Assembly: GCA_002402195.1 (NCBI GenBank)
Contig: NVVL01000053.1
Location: 1-35,563, forward strand
DNA length: 35,563 nt
Direction of reading: 5' to 3'
From: Rickettsiales bacterium
GTDB lineage: Bacteria > Pseudomonadota > Alphaproteobacteria > Rickettsiales > Rickettsiaceae
Made by a program: the position numbers and the translations under genes. The notes beneath the pieces are model-generated. The model saw nothing but the letters and a program-made list of their open reading frames with translations. It made no database searches and was not told where the DNA came from. This document shows positions 25,801 to 32,570 of the stretch, one piece after another (the stretch's first letter is position 1; each line of letters opens with the position of its first letter).

Positions 25801-26943
25801 ATTTAGAGTGATGCTATTCCTTGAACCCGCTGAATTAAAGGAAACCTCTTCAAGTAACTTCCCCACCTCTCCGATATTATGATTGATCGTCACACTTCCT
25901 TTGCATATGACGGAGTTTTTATTATTACTATTCGTTGTGATAGGGACCGACGCCGTGATCCCATCGCTCAATATAATCTTAGAGTTGTCAGACAAAATTA
26001 AATCATGGGATGTTATATCGTCATTAAAAACAAGCTCCCCATTCGAAGCAGTGATCCCTGTGCTACTAACAGGAGAATCATTAGTAACAGTTAGTGGCCC
26101 ATTAAAAATGACCGTTGAGTCAGTAACGCTAAGACCTAGCTTGTTATTATTCAGCTCGACTGTGTCAAATGTTACATCTGAATTAAGAATGCTAATTCCG
26201 GTAATTGTAGACTCACTGACGATGAGCTTGTTTTTGAATATTATGGTTGAAGTGTTCGTGGTGATTCCTGTTTCATTGTTGGTCAATGTCACATTCTTGT
26301 CAAAGTTTCCGGTTGAATTCTTTAATCTCATCCCTAGAGAATTCTCATTAGCAGTCACGGTGTGCTTAAATTTTCCGGTTGAATTGTCCAAAACCATTCC
26401 TGTAGAATTTTTGTTAAATTCTACAGCTTTCTTAAATTTTCCAGTTGAATTGTTTAAGATCATCCCTAGAGAATTCTCATTAGCAGTCAGGGTGTGATTA
26501 AAGTTTCCGGTTGAATCGTTCAAAAATACTCCTGTAGAATTTTTGTTAAATTCTGCAGCTTTCTTAAATTTTACGGTTGAATTGTCGTTAATAAATATCC
26601 CTATAGAATTCTCATTAGCAGTCATAGTTTTTTTGAAGTTTGCAGTTGAGTTGTTCCTTAAATATAATGCAAAAGATCTATTGGAATTTGCTTCAACAGT
26701 ACCCTTAAATATGACAGTCGAGTTATAGAGTTCTATCGCGGGCGGGTTATTATTACTTGCAACTATATTTCCTGAAAAGGTTCTGGTTTGATTATAAAAC
26801 GCATAATCCTGAGAATTTGCAAGCGGAGTGTAGCATGCACTACTAATAAACAGTCCAGCAAGCACAGAGGAGGAAAGCAGCTTCTTGCCAGTTGCCTTTT
26901 TTTTAGCGATTCTTTTTTTATTTGCGGGATAAATTTTACTCAT
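22861..26943 (-). CDS. autotransporter with repeat-built passenger (type V secretion)
   Basis: A giant outer-membrane autotransporter of about 1360 residues. A basic N-region (ANKKRIAKKKATGKK) and hydrophobic LLSSSVLAGLFISSACYTPLA form a Sec signal. The passenger is Asn/Ser/Thr-rich beta-helix-like sequence with two repeat arrays. The last 265 residues or so (from KYGVWMNGFYGKG) are the beta-barrel domain, with amphipathic strands and a terminal Phe (LKLRVNF), required for BAM insertion. Rickettsiales use such proteins (Sca family) as adhesins; adhesion here is inferred. The ATG at 26943 starts MSKIYPANKK; a GTG at 26976 would add 11 residues. Much of the antisense strand is open as a by-product of the repeats. 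Confidence 0.93.
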   Translation of the reverse strand: MSKIYPANKKRIAKKKATGKKLLSSSVLAGLFISSACYTPLANSQDYAFYNQTRTFSGNIVASNNNPPAIELYNSTVIFKGTVEANSNRSFALYLRNNSTANFKKTMTANENSIGIFINDNSTVKFKKAAEFNKNSTGVFLNDSTGNFNHTLTANENSLGMILNNSTGKFKKAVEFNKNSTGMVLDNSTGKFKHTVTANENSLGMRLKNSTGNFDKNVTLTNNETGITTNTSTIIFKNKLIVSESTITGISILNSDVTFDTVELNNNKLGLSVTDSTVIFNGPLTVTNDSPVSSTGITASNGELVFNDDITSHDLILSDNSKIILSDGITASVPITTNSNNKNSVICKGSVTINHNIGEVGKLLEEVSFNSAGSRNSITLNAPIFASNALLDGTLGNFTNGIIISNNLKIKGASAANFIKGVSTGKDLSITDNATPDFQDDVTVSETLNITADAKPVFHKAVSSKDLSIADNAVPDFQDSVTTTGILNITVDAKPVFHKAVSSKDLSIADNAVPDFQDSVTATGILNITADAQPVFHKAVSSKDLSIADNAVPDFQDSVTATRILNITADAKPVFHKAVSSKDLSIADNAVPDFQDSVTATGILNITADAKPVFHKAISADADITITDNSEPEFKETVSSTGGNITVDLSSKPVFNNLASSVIVQGNSEPIFNNNTNGDVTILGTPTVAFNGASGGGVILPSSASATAPTLNFAADFSSNKELVIGSGAEVNLPEPTLNGTVRFAGLGIEADAKIKLGDNVILDTKISPLVDKEGRLEFLGNATISQDIGSGGKWLKEINFNSADSNIELMGNIFSETMSFNASNIKLLNDTKITTGQNSLNMHNNSLDLGSKSLLVSGKSVLTGKTTISTTFIADPGGNQGGHIIVDGAGSSFDFSGANPVEIILNADSPLPSASEYEYKLFTTQNGGTVIPANNITFTSAENNSLITWRYEPSTYILTSANEPEQLPVIVAKAGGDIEDVKVATFISNADLSDSEDATASILSNIGRLSEAEILEAVKRIQATANFGELADNIATQISNKLGERLTALTMENKFARAGVSSGDSGDDSGISMVNSADKYGVWMNGFYGKGRQGQREHSPKYHSRMHGITLGADTALRQDIIIGLAVSGVQTNSKFSNNKIDDKIKVNSLIFSLYAHKDLSNEWFIDGMISGGTNNITGKEQRILLGGKKAIATSKYKVRTHNGQFTVGYNKNISKNIILTPLAGLGYSWAGATKYTETGAGKQNLSVTTDSTYVLEAIFGGQIAFQKRIKNIAVTPELHAHVSYNFKTKRSLINAKLAGAKAPIPACLPRTNKLFYHIGGEINAQSESGKFEYGINYEAKLSKKYINHVGGLKLRVNF
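25094..25610. repeat. 117-bp near-identical tandem array in the autotransporter passenger
   Basis: The motif TGACAGAGTCTTGAAAATCA recurs at 25149, 25266, 25383 and 25500, each 117 bp apart, and a diverged copy sits at 25611. Each unit encodes 39 residues, with blocks SSKDLSIADNAVPDFQDSV and GILNITADAKPVFHKA. Copies differ by only a few bases, which implies recent expansion or gene conversion and probable length variation between strains. Confidence 0.88.
26300..26660. repeat. 132-bp superrepeat in the N-terminal passenger
   Basis: GAATTCTCATTAGCAGTCA-like sequence recurs at 26339, 26471 and 26606, spaced 132 and 135 bp. Each superunit of 44 residues contains two 22-residue turns, one with EFNKNSTG and one with TANENSLG, followed by a NSTGKFKK-type strand. 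It looks like a rung pair of a beta-helix duplicated as a block. Confidence 0.8.
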
Positions 26944-27047
26944 AACACTAGATTGCTTTTTATATACTAAACACACTTCTGGATGATAGCATCGATAAAA
27001 GCATAGCGCCTAGCTATTAATTTGCAAGCAGCTCTAACTATTTAGTT

Positions 27048-27075
27048 AAAGTGCTCAAAAGAGCACTTTGTTTTT
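27048..27075. terminator. intrinsic terminator between yciB and the autotransporter
   Basis: A perfect 9-bp stem, AAAGTGCTC (27048-27056) and GAGCACTTT (27061-27069), closes on a four-A loop (TTTT on the minus strand). On the plus strand it is followed by GTTTTTG; on the minus strand the stem itself ends in TTT. It lies downstream of the yciB operon and upstream of the autotransporter, both read on the minus strand, and would separate them. Confidence 0.7.
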
Positions 27076-27136
27076 GTGATTTTTTGTCTCTATGATTTTT
27101 GTAATCAGGGTATTTTAGGCCTGCAAATGTAGCTTC

Positions 27137-27676
27137 TTAATGCTCTTCGTCTATTTTGTGCTTCATGATGAAAGGCACTTGCATCATAATGAATATTATT
27201 GTGATTGGCAGGGCGCCAAATACTTTGAAATTCACCCAGATATCCTCCGAGAAATTGCGCCAAATGGTCTCGTTGGCAGCAGCCATGAGCAGGAAGAAAA
27301 ACATAAAACGCTTGTTTAAATGATACCAAGCTCTCTGGTCTTTGAACTTTATAGCCGCCCCCAGAGCATATTGAATTGCTGGTCTCCATTTGAAATGAGT
27401 GACAAAAAGAGCTAGCGCAAAAAGACAATATAAAACAGTGGGCTTCATCTTAATGAATATACTATTACCGCTAAATAAAGTCAGGCTTGCAGAAACTAAA
27501 AGCAAAGCCGTGGTGACTAAATTAACCTTATTGATTCTGCGCTCAACAATATAAGTAACCACAATGCCTATGACAGATACTACCACCATATATAACGTAG
27601 CCTCTAAAATACCGCCAGTCTTATAGCCATAGAAAAAGGCGATGAGCGGAGCAAACTCTGATAAAAATTTAACCAT
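27137..27676 (-). CDS. yciB: inner membrane septation protein YciB (IspA/IspZ family)
   Basis: YciB is a small inner membrane protein tied to cell-envelope synthesis and septation. The 179-aa sequence shows the family features: FLSEFAPLIAFFYGYKTGGILEATL at the N-terminus, IKMKPTVLYCLFALAL near 90, ANETIWRNFSEDIWVNFKVFGALPITIIFI near 140. Five hydrophobic segments are visible. The start overlaps the end of the FTR1 permease by eight bases (27669-27676), so it is cotranscribed with the iron genes, although the families have no known link. Whether this pairing has meaning or only reflects compaction is open. Confidence 0.93.
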   Translation of the reverse strand: MVKFLSEFAPLIAFFYGYKTGGILEATLYMVVVSVIGIVVTYIVERRINKVNLVTTALLLVSASLTLFSGNSIFIKMKPTVLYCLFALALFVTHFKWRPAIQYALGAAIKFKDQRAWYHLNKRFMFFFLLMAAANETIWRNFSEDIWVNFKVFGALPITIIFIMMQVPFIMKHKIDEEH

Positions 27677-28490
27677 TAGATTTATTCGATAATATTGAAC
27701 GTAACTTCATCATAGCCAGCGTTATTATTATCGTTGTGAGATAAAAAATAATCTGCAAACTATTCGGCTTTGAGTCGTAACCAACTGTGATATTTAGGAC
27801 TTTACCAGTCACACTTGCATTTTCTACAAACCAAGAAGTATCCCATACTTGATCAGAATAAATCTCTATAATCCCAGAAGATGTCAGCATTCCTGCAGCT
27901 TGTGCAGACAAACCAGCAGCAATCAGAATTAATAATGTGGTAGAGATGCTAAAAATATATTTACCAGTACATTTGATCAGCCCAAGATAAATCATAGCCC
28001 CGAGTGAAAACCCAACAAACCCGCCCAGGAGAATAGCAATAACATACTCGCTAACTGCTATGTTCTCTGAAGAGGAAATGCTATATACAAAAAGAATAAT
28101 CTCTGCCCCCTCGCGAAGAACAGCCATAGCAACCATCATCACCAGCATGATTTTGCTTGTAGTGCCAGCATTAATTTGATAGGACAAATCACCTAAATCC
28201 CTTTTAAGTTTGGTGGTATATCCTTGCATCCAAACGACCGTCCAGCAAATGATTGCAGTCGTGATTAATAGCACAAATGCATCAAAAATCTCATCCCCAA
28301 GACCGCCAAAACTATCTGCAATCAGGCTAGCTAGCATAGCAAAAATAGCAGCAAACACCACGCCAACCCCGGAACCCAGGGCAATATATGCTTTGGAGTT
28401 TTTAATAGGTTTTGTAATAGCCATAATTATACCAAGTAGAACGGCCATTTCCAGGCATTCACGAAAAATTATTACAGCTATTTTAAACAT
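27669..28490 (-). CDS. FTR1-family iron permease (EfeU/FtrC-like)
   Basis: A 273-aa membrane protein of the FTR1 family, which imports ferric ions produced by an oxidase or periplasmic partner. Two motifs that normally read REGLE are present: FRECLEMAVLLG (Arg10-Glu14, with Cys in place of Gly) and LREGAEIILF (Arg126-Glu130, intact). About seven transmembrane segments can be traced. It overlaps the cupredoxin gene upstream and yciB downstream by eight bases each. This looks like the FtrB-FtrC pair of the Brucella/Bordetella FtrABCD system, but P19 (FtrA) and the ferredoxin FtrD are not in the window. The Gly to Cys change in the first motif deserves checking. Confidence 0.9.
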   Translation of the reverse strand: MFKIAVIIFRECLEMAVLLGIIMAITKPIKNSKAYIALGSGVGVVFAAIFAMLASLIADSFGGLGDEIFDAFVLLITTAIICWTVVWMQGYTTKLKRDLGDLSYQINAGTTSKIMLVMMVAMAVLREGAEIILFVYSISSSENIAVSEYVIAILLGGFVGFSLGAMIYLGLIKCTGKYIFSISTTLLILIAAGLSAQAAGMLTSSGIIEIYSDQVWDTSWFVENASVTGKVLNITVGYDSKPNSLQIIFYLTTIIITLAMMKLRSILSNKSNG

Positions 28491-28839
28491 CTTTTCCCGT
28501 TTCTTGTTCTACAACTATTTTCCCCTGGGCAGTTTCTTCATGAAACTCACCAAAGAATTTATACGTGCCAGGTTTTAAGGGAGCAAGAATCACCCGCGCT
28601 TTTGAATTTCCCAAGACGATTTTTTCCCTTTTAAGATCAATACTTTCAAATTCTTCTATAGTCGAATCTTGGTTATGAACTGTTATGCGAATTTTCTTTC
28701 CCGCTGGAAGTTTCAACGTTTCTGGATGAAATTTATGATCTTTAATAATCAAATCCACCTCAACAAATCCACCAGCATAAGCGGGCAGGGCGGCTGCGAG
28801 AGCGCAAATCATAAAATATAAAATCGCAGTTTTTTTCAT
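28483..28839 (-). CDS. periplasmic cupredoxin-domain protein (FtrB/EfeO-like) of the iron module
   Basis: A 118-aa secreted protein. Residues 1-22 are a Sec signal (KKTAILYFMICALAAALPAYA). The rest is a cupredoxin-like fold: IKDHKFHPETLKLPAGKKIRITVHNQDSTIEEFES, then KPGTYKFFGEFHEETAQGKIVV. The same pattern is seen in the cupredoxin domain of EfeO and in FtrB, partners of FTR1 permeases. It has no Cys and lacks the Met of classical blue copper sites; acidic residues and His fill the end loop, so it may bind iron or copper otherwise. It ends in the eight-base overlap with the permease. A partial dyad (AACTT...AAGTT at 28849-28867) precedes the ATG. Confidence 0.85.
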   Translation of the reverse strand: MKKTAILYFMICALAAALPAYAGGFVEVDLIIKDHKFHPETLKLPAGKKIRITVHNQDSTIEEFESIDLKREKIVLGNSKARVILAPLKPGTYKFFGEFHEETAQGKIVVEQETGKDV

Positions 28840-29318
28840 TGTTTAAGTAACTTCAATTTATTAAGTTCAGTTTACTAAGATTTAGAGTCTATAGCAGTTC
28901 TGCGCAATACTCAACTAGAAAGTTTTACCATAGTAACCGCATATAGCATTATAATCATTAAAATCATACCTAACAGCAAAACATGATTTTTTTGCCTATG
29001 GTTTTTCGACGTTTTTTTCATTATATATTCAGTCCATGAAATAGTAATTACATCCGAAGTGTCTTCATTCTATAGAAAAACATAAAAAGTGGCAAATAGA
29101 AAATTCAGCGCAATTATTTTAACAGTATGGGAGCTAAAAAACTCGACTTTTTTGCTATGTTTTTTAATGCTATCTCCACATTTTTTAAGGCGATTACCTT
29201 GTTTATTAAGGTGGGTTGTTATGTTTAATATTTTTAAATGTCAGCACTCACTAAAACTTGACCAAGAAAACATAGTGTGATAGGGTCTCGCGTAATTCAA
29301 ATTTGCGGAGCTACTTAT
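28840..29318. other. 479-bp region between divergent transcripts, no convincing gene
   Basis: This gap separates the iron module (minus) from the GT8 gene (plus). The imperfect dyad at 28849-28867 next to the cupredoxin start is the only regulatory-looking element. A hydrophobic 63-codon frame (29089-29280, GTG start, GTGA overlap with an upstream GTG of the GT8 frame) is present but has no family features and no Shine-Dalgarno. No tRNA is seen. Confidence 0.5.
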
Positions 29319-30887
29319 ATGCTTATAAACATTCCTCTTGTGCTTGCAATCATCGTTTTATTAAGCTTGGTAGGTAATCTATATGTTTATAGAAAACTAA
29401 AGTTTGCCGCGAATAAAACAACGAAAGGCATTCTTTCTGGAGCGGAGGATTTAACATATCGCATTGATGCGCTCACTCGCCAAAATCAAGCATTATTCAC
29501 TATGATTACAGAAGATTTATCTTCTGACCCTAGCAAATCAGATAAGCTACGCAAACTCTGCAATGTCATGATTGATGATAGTCATAACCCTCTAGAAGAG
29601 GCAAAGGGGTATCAATGTTTGGCAAAATTACATTTGGCTGATAAAAACAAAGGTCAACTTGATAGACTTAAAGCCATAAAAAATACTAGCTACGCCTTGA
29701 ACTTGTCGCATGACCCGGAATATGTGAGGCTATCTTATGTGGCGATTTTAGGGGAAAGTGTAGATGAACTGATTTCTTTGTTTGTTGCTCAGTCAGATGA
29801 TGCTTTGCAAAAATTGCTATCTTCACTAAACGTGGCGGATAGCACGGAAGAGATTAAATTGTTAGAGAAAATAATCCAGCTTGCAGATAAGGATGTCAAG
29901 ATCAGAGCTAAATATAGATTAAGTCATATTTATCAAAATGGTCATTCGGCTGCAGAGTCAACAGAAATACCAATAGACTATATTAAGCTATTGGAAAATA
30001 GGAAATATGTTTTTGAAAATGTAAAAACTACTTCAAAAAATATTGTTAATATCGCCCTGACTTTTGACGATGGATATGCTGCTCATGCTTCAACTAATAT
30101 AGCCTCTCTTCTGGTTAATGCAGACCCAGAAACGCATTATAAATTTTATATAGTTGATGGGGTGGATGTGCAGATATCACAAGAAAATAGAGAGAAACTC
30201 TCATCTTTGAACTATATCAAGGAATATGATATCAATTTTATTACATTCCCGGATGAGATCCTTGGCAAGATAGACGAGAAATATATCACTGCTAGGTTCC
30301 CTAAAATAGTATTGTATCGCATTTTCCTGAGCAAAATTTTAGATATTTCTAAAATAATATATCTGGATTCTGATTTGGTTGTTTTAAGGGATTTATGGGA
30401 TGTGTTTAATACAGAAACTAGCTTTATTTCTGCAACGCTCGACCCGCTTTCTTTTAGGCACGCAAAGCTTCCTCGCAACAATAAAGCAATGTGTAAATCT
30501 AGTGTGTTTTATATAAATTCGGGTATGATGCTGTTGAATCTTGATGCAATGCGCGGACGCGATCTTGCTGCTGAAATACAAGATGTTATTAAAAATGCAA
30601 AATATCCATTTAATTTGCCAGATCAAGATATGATCAATTTTACTTATAAAGATAAAATAAATTTCATCTCACCTAAATGGAATCTGAATAATCTCAAAGA
30701 TACTGGATTTGCCAAACATTTTGTTGGGACAAAACCGTGGGTCTGGCCTACTTCGCAGGATGCCACAGAGACCTGGAAAAATGCTCCCCAAACAGTGCCA
30801 GAGGGGCATAGGAGATATTGGCACTATCTTGACATAACACCTTGGACTACCAAAAAAGATAAGCTACAAGCTGTTATTTCTGATTAA
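29319..30887 (+). CDS. membrane-anchored GT8 family glycosyltransferase
   Basis: A glycosyltransferase of family 8 (RfaJ/LgtC-like, GT-A fold), 522 residues from the ATG at 29319, chosen because GGAG lies about nine bases upstream; an upstream GTG at 29277 would add 14 residues. An N-terminal membrane segment (IPLVLAIIVLLSLVGNLYVY) is followed by about 215 residues of helical sequence with TPR-like spacing. The GT8 domain begins near residue 245 (VNIALTFDDGYAAHASTNIASLL) and has YLDSDLVVLRDLWDVF with the DxD metal site, then YINSGMMLLNLDAMR and the end motif FVGTKPW. It probably decorates surface glycans. The helical front domain is unusual for the family. Confidence 0.9.
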   Translation: MLINIPLVLAIIVLLSLVGNLYVYRKLKFAANKTTKGILSGAEDLTYRIDALTRQNQALFTMITEDLSSDPSKSDKLRKLCNVMIDDSHNPLEEAKGYQCLAKLHLADKNKGQLDRLKAIKNTSYALNLSHDPEYVRLSYVAILGESVDELISLFVAQSDDALQKLLSSLNVADSTEEIKLLEKIIQLADKDVKIRAKYRLSHIYQNGHSAAESTEIPIDYIKLLENRKYVFENVKTTSKNIVNIALTFDDGYAAHASTNIASLLVNADPETHYKFYIVDGVDVQISQENREKLSSLNYIKEYDINFITFPDEILGKIDEKYITARFPKIVLYRIFLSKILDISKIIYLDSDLVVLRDLWDVFNTETSFISATLDPLSFRHAKLPRNNKAMCKSSVFYINSGMMLLNLDAMRGRDLAAEIQDVIKNAKYPFNLPDQDMINFTYKDKINFISPKWNLNNLKDTGFAKHFVGTKPWVWPTSQDATETWKNAPQTVPEGHRRYWHYLDITPWTTKKDKLQAVISD

Positions 30888-30922
30888 TTTGTTATTTATT
30901 ACGGCCGATGTTTTTAGTGCTT

Positions 30923-31153
30923 TTACTTATTTGCCTCCCAGCTGTCATCAATAGGAGCAATAATATCGCCTTTAATTTCTGCTTTATTCGCAAGCAATCC
31001 AAATAACGATTCTTTCTTTCTGACAAAAGGTGAAATTGTGGCAATGGGTTTATTACGTTTTGTGATAATTATCGATGATTTCGACTTTTCTAGTTTGTCC
31101 AAGATTTCCAAACAATGGGATTTGAATTTACTAATAGCCATTTGATTACTCAT
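30923..31153 (-). CDS. orphan antitoxin, Phd/YefM-VapB type
   Basis: A 76-80 aa DNA-binding antitoxin. The Phd/YefM fold is seen in AISKFKSHCLEILDKLEKSKSSIIITKRNKPIATISP, and the C-terminus ends GDIIAPIDDSWEANK, the type of tail that neutralises PIN (VapC) toxins. I prefer the ATG at 31153 because the deduced promoter gives too short a leader for the ATG at 31165. A toxin gene would be expected directly downstream, but the antitoxin stop lies 35 bases from the end of the GT8 gene, so no toxin is there. It is divergent from the Fic gene. Palindromic promoter sequence suggests self-repression. Confidence 0.85.
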   Translation of the reverse strand: MSNQMAISKFKSHCLEILDKLEKSKSSIIITKRNKPIATISPFVRKKESLFGLLANKAEIKGDIIAPIDDSWEANK

Positions 31154-31169
31154 AACACACTTCATATTA

Positions 31170-31204
31170 TATATAGCTATATAATGGTCTTATAATATAG
31201 TCAA
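31170..31204 (-). promoter_or_regulatory. promoter and palindromic operator of the antitoxin
   Basis: On the minus strand TTGACT (31204-31199) is followed after 17 bases by TATAGC (31181-31176). The -10 lies inside a 14-bp perfect palindrome, TATATAGCTATATA (31170-31183). A palindrome over the -10 of a Phd-type antitoxin is the expected site for negative autoregulation. Confidence 0.6.
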
Positions 31205-31302
31205 TATATTAATGATTAAATTCATTGAGTAGGTATCTGACTATATATTTGGGGTGAATTTAATCTGGAACGTAGTTCCTACGGGATAAATGGAGCAAAA
31301 TC

Positions 31303-31361
31303 TTGTCTATAAACCAAAAATCGGCTATAATGTGGTTTATAGGAATGTAATCTATAAACCA
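31303..31361 (+). promoter_or_regulatory. promoter with three operator-like half-sites upstream of fic
   Basis: TTGTCT (31303-31308) and TATAAT (31326-31331) are 17 bases apart, a strong sigma-70-type promoter. Three copies of the 10-mer CTATAAACCA are placed around it: direct at 31307-31316 over the -35/spacer junction, inverted at 31333-31342 just past the -10, and direct at 31352-31361, ending two bases before the ATG at 31364. This arrangement suits cooperative binding of a repressor that also covers the ribosome-binding region. Confidence 0.75.
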
Positions 31362-31363
31362 TT

Positions 31364-32455
31364 ATGTGGAATTGGCAACGAAATGACTGGCCTAATTTTA
31401 GCTATGACAGCGCAGTCCTTGAGGAGTTTGAAGCAAAATTTCTTGAAAAAGCTGGAGAGAATTTAGGGGCGTTTAAGCATGTCTCAGAAGAAGAAAAAAC
31501 CCAGCTCAGAATTGACTGGATAAGCGAAGAGGCGCTCAAAACCTCTGAAATAGAAGGAGAATTCTTAAACAGGCAGAGCATTCAGTCTTCTATTTGCAAT
31601 CAATTTGGGTTAAAAACTGATAATCATCGCATCCCGCCGGCAGAGCAGGGCATTGCAGAGATGATGGTTGATCTATATGAAAATTTTAATGAGGCTTTAG
31701 ACCACGATACCCTCTGGAGCTGGCATAAAATGCTGATAAATACTCGTCGTGATATTCAAGCGATTGGTTCTTACCGAACACATAAAGAACCAATGCAAGT
31801 TGTTTCCGGAGCTCTCCACGCGCCCAAAGTTCATTTTGAAGCACCTCCCTCGAAAATAGTGGGGCGCCAGATGGATGCGTTTATAGAATGGTTTACCACA
31901 AGCTCCTTGCCAGCTTTAACTCGGGCGGGGATTGCTCATTTATATTTTGTTTGCATTCATCCATTTGAAGATGGTAATGGTCGTATTGGGCGAGCGATTT
32001 CTGAGAAATCTCTGGCGCAAAGTCTGGGGCGTCCAACGTTGATTATGCTTTCTTATACCATAGAGCAAGGGCGCAAAAACTATTACCAAAACCTGGAACA
32101 AAGCAATAAGCACAATGAGATCACTCAATGGCTTGTTTATTTTGCAGAGATGGTTCTTGAGGCTCAAGATAACACACGAAAACGGATTGAATTTGTCATT
32201 GGGAAGAAGAAATTATACGATAGATTGCAAACTCTTTTAAATCCGCGTCAGGAAAAATTGCTTGCGCGTATGTTTAGAGAAAATATCGAGGGATTCAAAG
32301 GTGGTCTTAGCGTTAAGAATTACATCAATATCACCAAAGCCCCTCGAACAACCGCCACGCGAGACCTTCAGGATTTGGTCGAAAAAGGTGCCCTGGTCAA
32401 GACCGGACAACTGAGATATACACGCTATTATTTAAACATACCAAGCTTTGACTGA
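31364..32455 (+). CDS. Fic family protein, class II, DUF4172-type N-terminus
   Basis: Fic enzymes transfer AMP (or other groups) from nucleotides to protein hydroxyls. The 363-aa protein starts with WNWQRNDWPNFSYD, typical of the N-terminal DUF4172 domain, then has the inhibitory motif TSEIEG (Thr60-Gly65), the intramolecular (S/T)xxxE(G/N) form of class II Fic. The Fic motif HPFEDGNGRIGR begins at catalytic His199. A winged-helix-like end (TKAPRTTATRDLQDLVEKGALVKTG, residues about 324-348) could bind DNA, for example its own operator. The start follows the third half-site by two bases, with no Shine-Dalgarno. It is bounded downstream by a hairpin at 32525. Substrate is unknown. Confidence 0.93.
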   Translation: MWNWQRNDWPNFSYDSAVLEEFEAKFLEKAGENLGAFKHVSEEEKTQLRIDWISEEALKTSEIEGEFLNRQSIQSSICNQFGLKTDNHRIPPAEQGIAEMMVDLYENFNEALDHDTLWSWHKMLINTRRDIQAIGSYRTHKEPMQVVSGALHAPKVHFEAPPSKIVGRQMDAFIEWFTTSSLPALTRAGIAHLYFVCIHPFEDGNGRIGRAISEKSLAQSLGRPTLIMLSYTIEQGRKNYYQNLEQSNKHNEITQWLVYFAEMVLEAQDNTRKRIEFVIGKKKLYDRLQTLLNPRQEKLLARMFRENIEGFKGGLSVKNYINITKAPRTTATRDLQDLVEKGALVKTGQLRYTRYYLNIPSFD

Positions 32456-32524
32456 TGTGCTGAGGAGATTTGCATGTAATTTGAGAAGCCTAGCGCGACC
32501 TGCCTTTCTCAGCCGATTCTTGGC

Positions 32525-32562
32525 TTTGGAGCTAAGCTGTATTTGTATAGCGTAGCTCCAAA
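32525..32562. terminator. hairpin between convergent fic and ankyrin genes
   Basis: Arms TTTGGAGCTA (32525-32534) and TAGCTCCAAA (32553-32562) are perfect complements around an 18-base loop. It lies between stops at 32455 and 32571 of two convergent genes, consistent with a bidirectional terminator. The stem ends in AAATTT on the plus strand, which leaves only a short T-run. Confidence 0.6.
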
Positions 32563-32570
32563 ATTTAAGG

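Noticed and set aside
24305..26497. Several long plus-strand frames opposite the autotransporter
   Set aside because: They are antisense by-products of the repeats in the passenger; the periodic product mirrors the 117-bp unit and no start signals are seen.
29089..29280. 63-codon frame before the GT8 gene
   Set aside because: GTG start without Shine-Dalgarno and a nondescript hydrophobic product; the preferred GT8 start at 29319 lies beyond it.
31364..32455. Doc toxin rather than a Fic enzyme
   Set aside because: It is far longer than Doc, has the class II inhibitory motif, the full HPFxDGNGRxxR signature and a DUF4172-type N-terminus.
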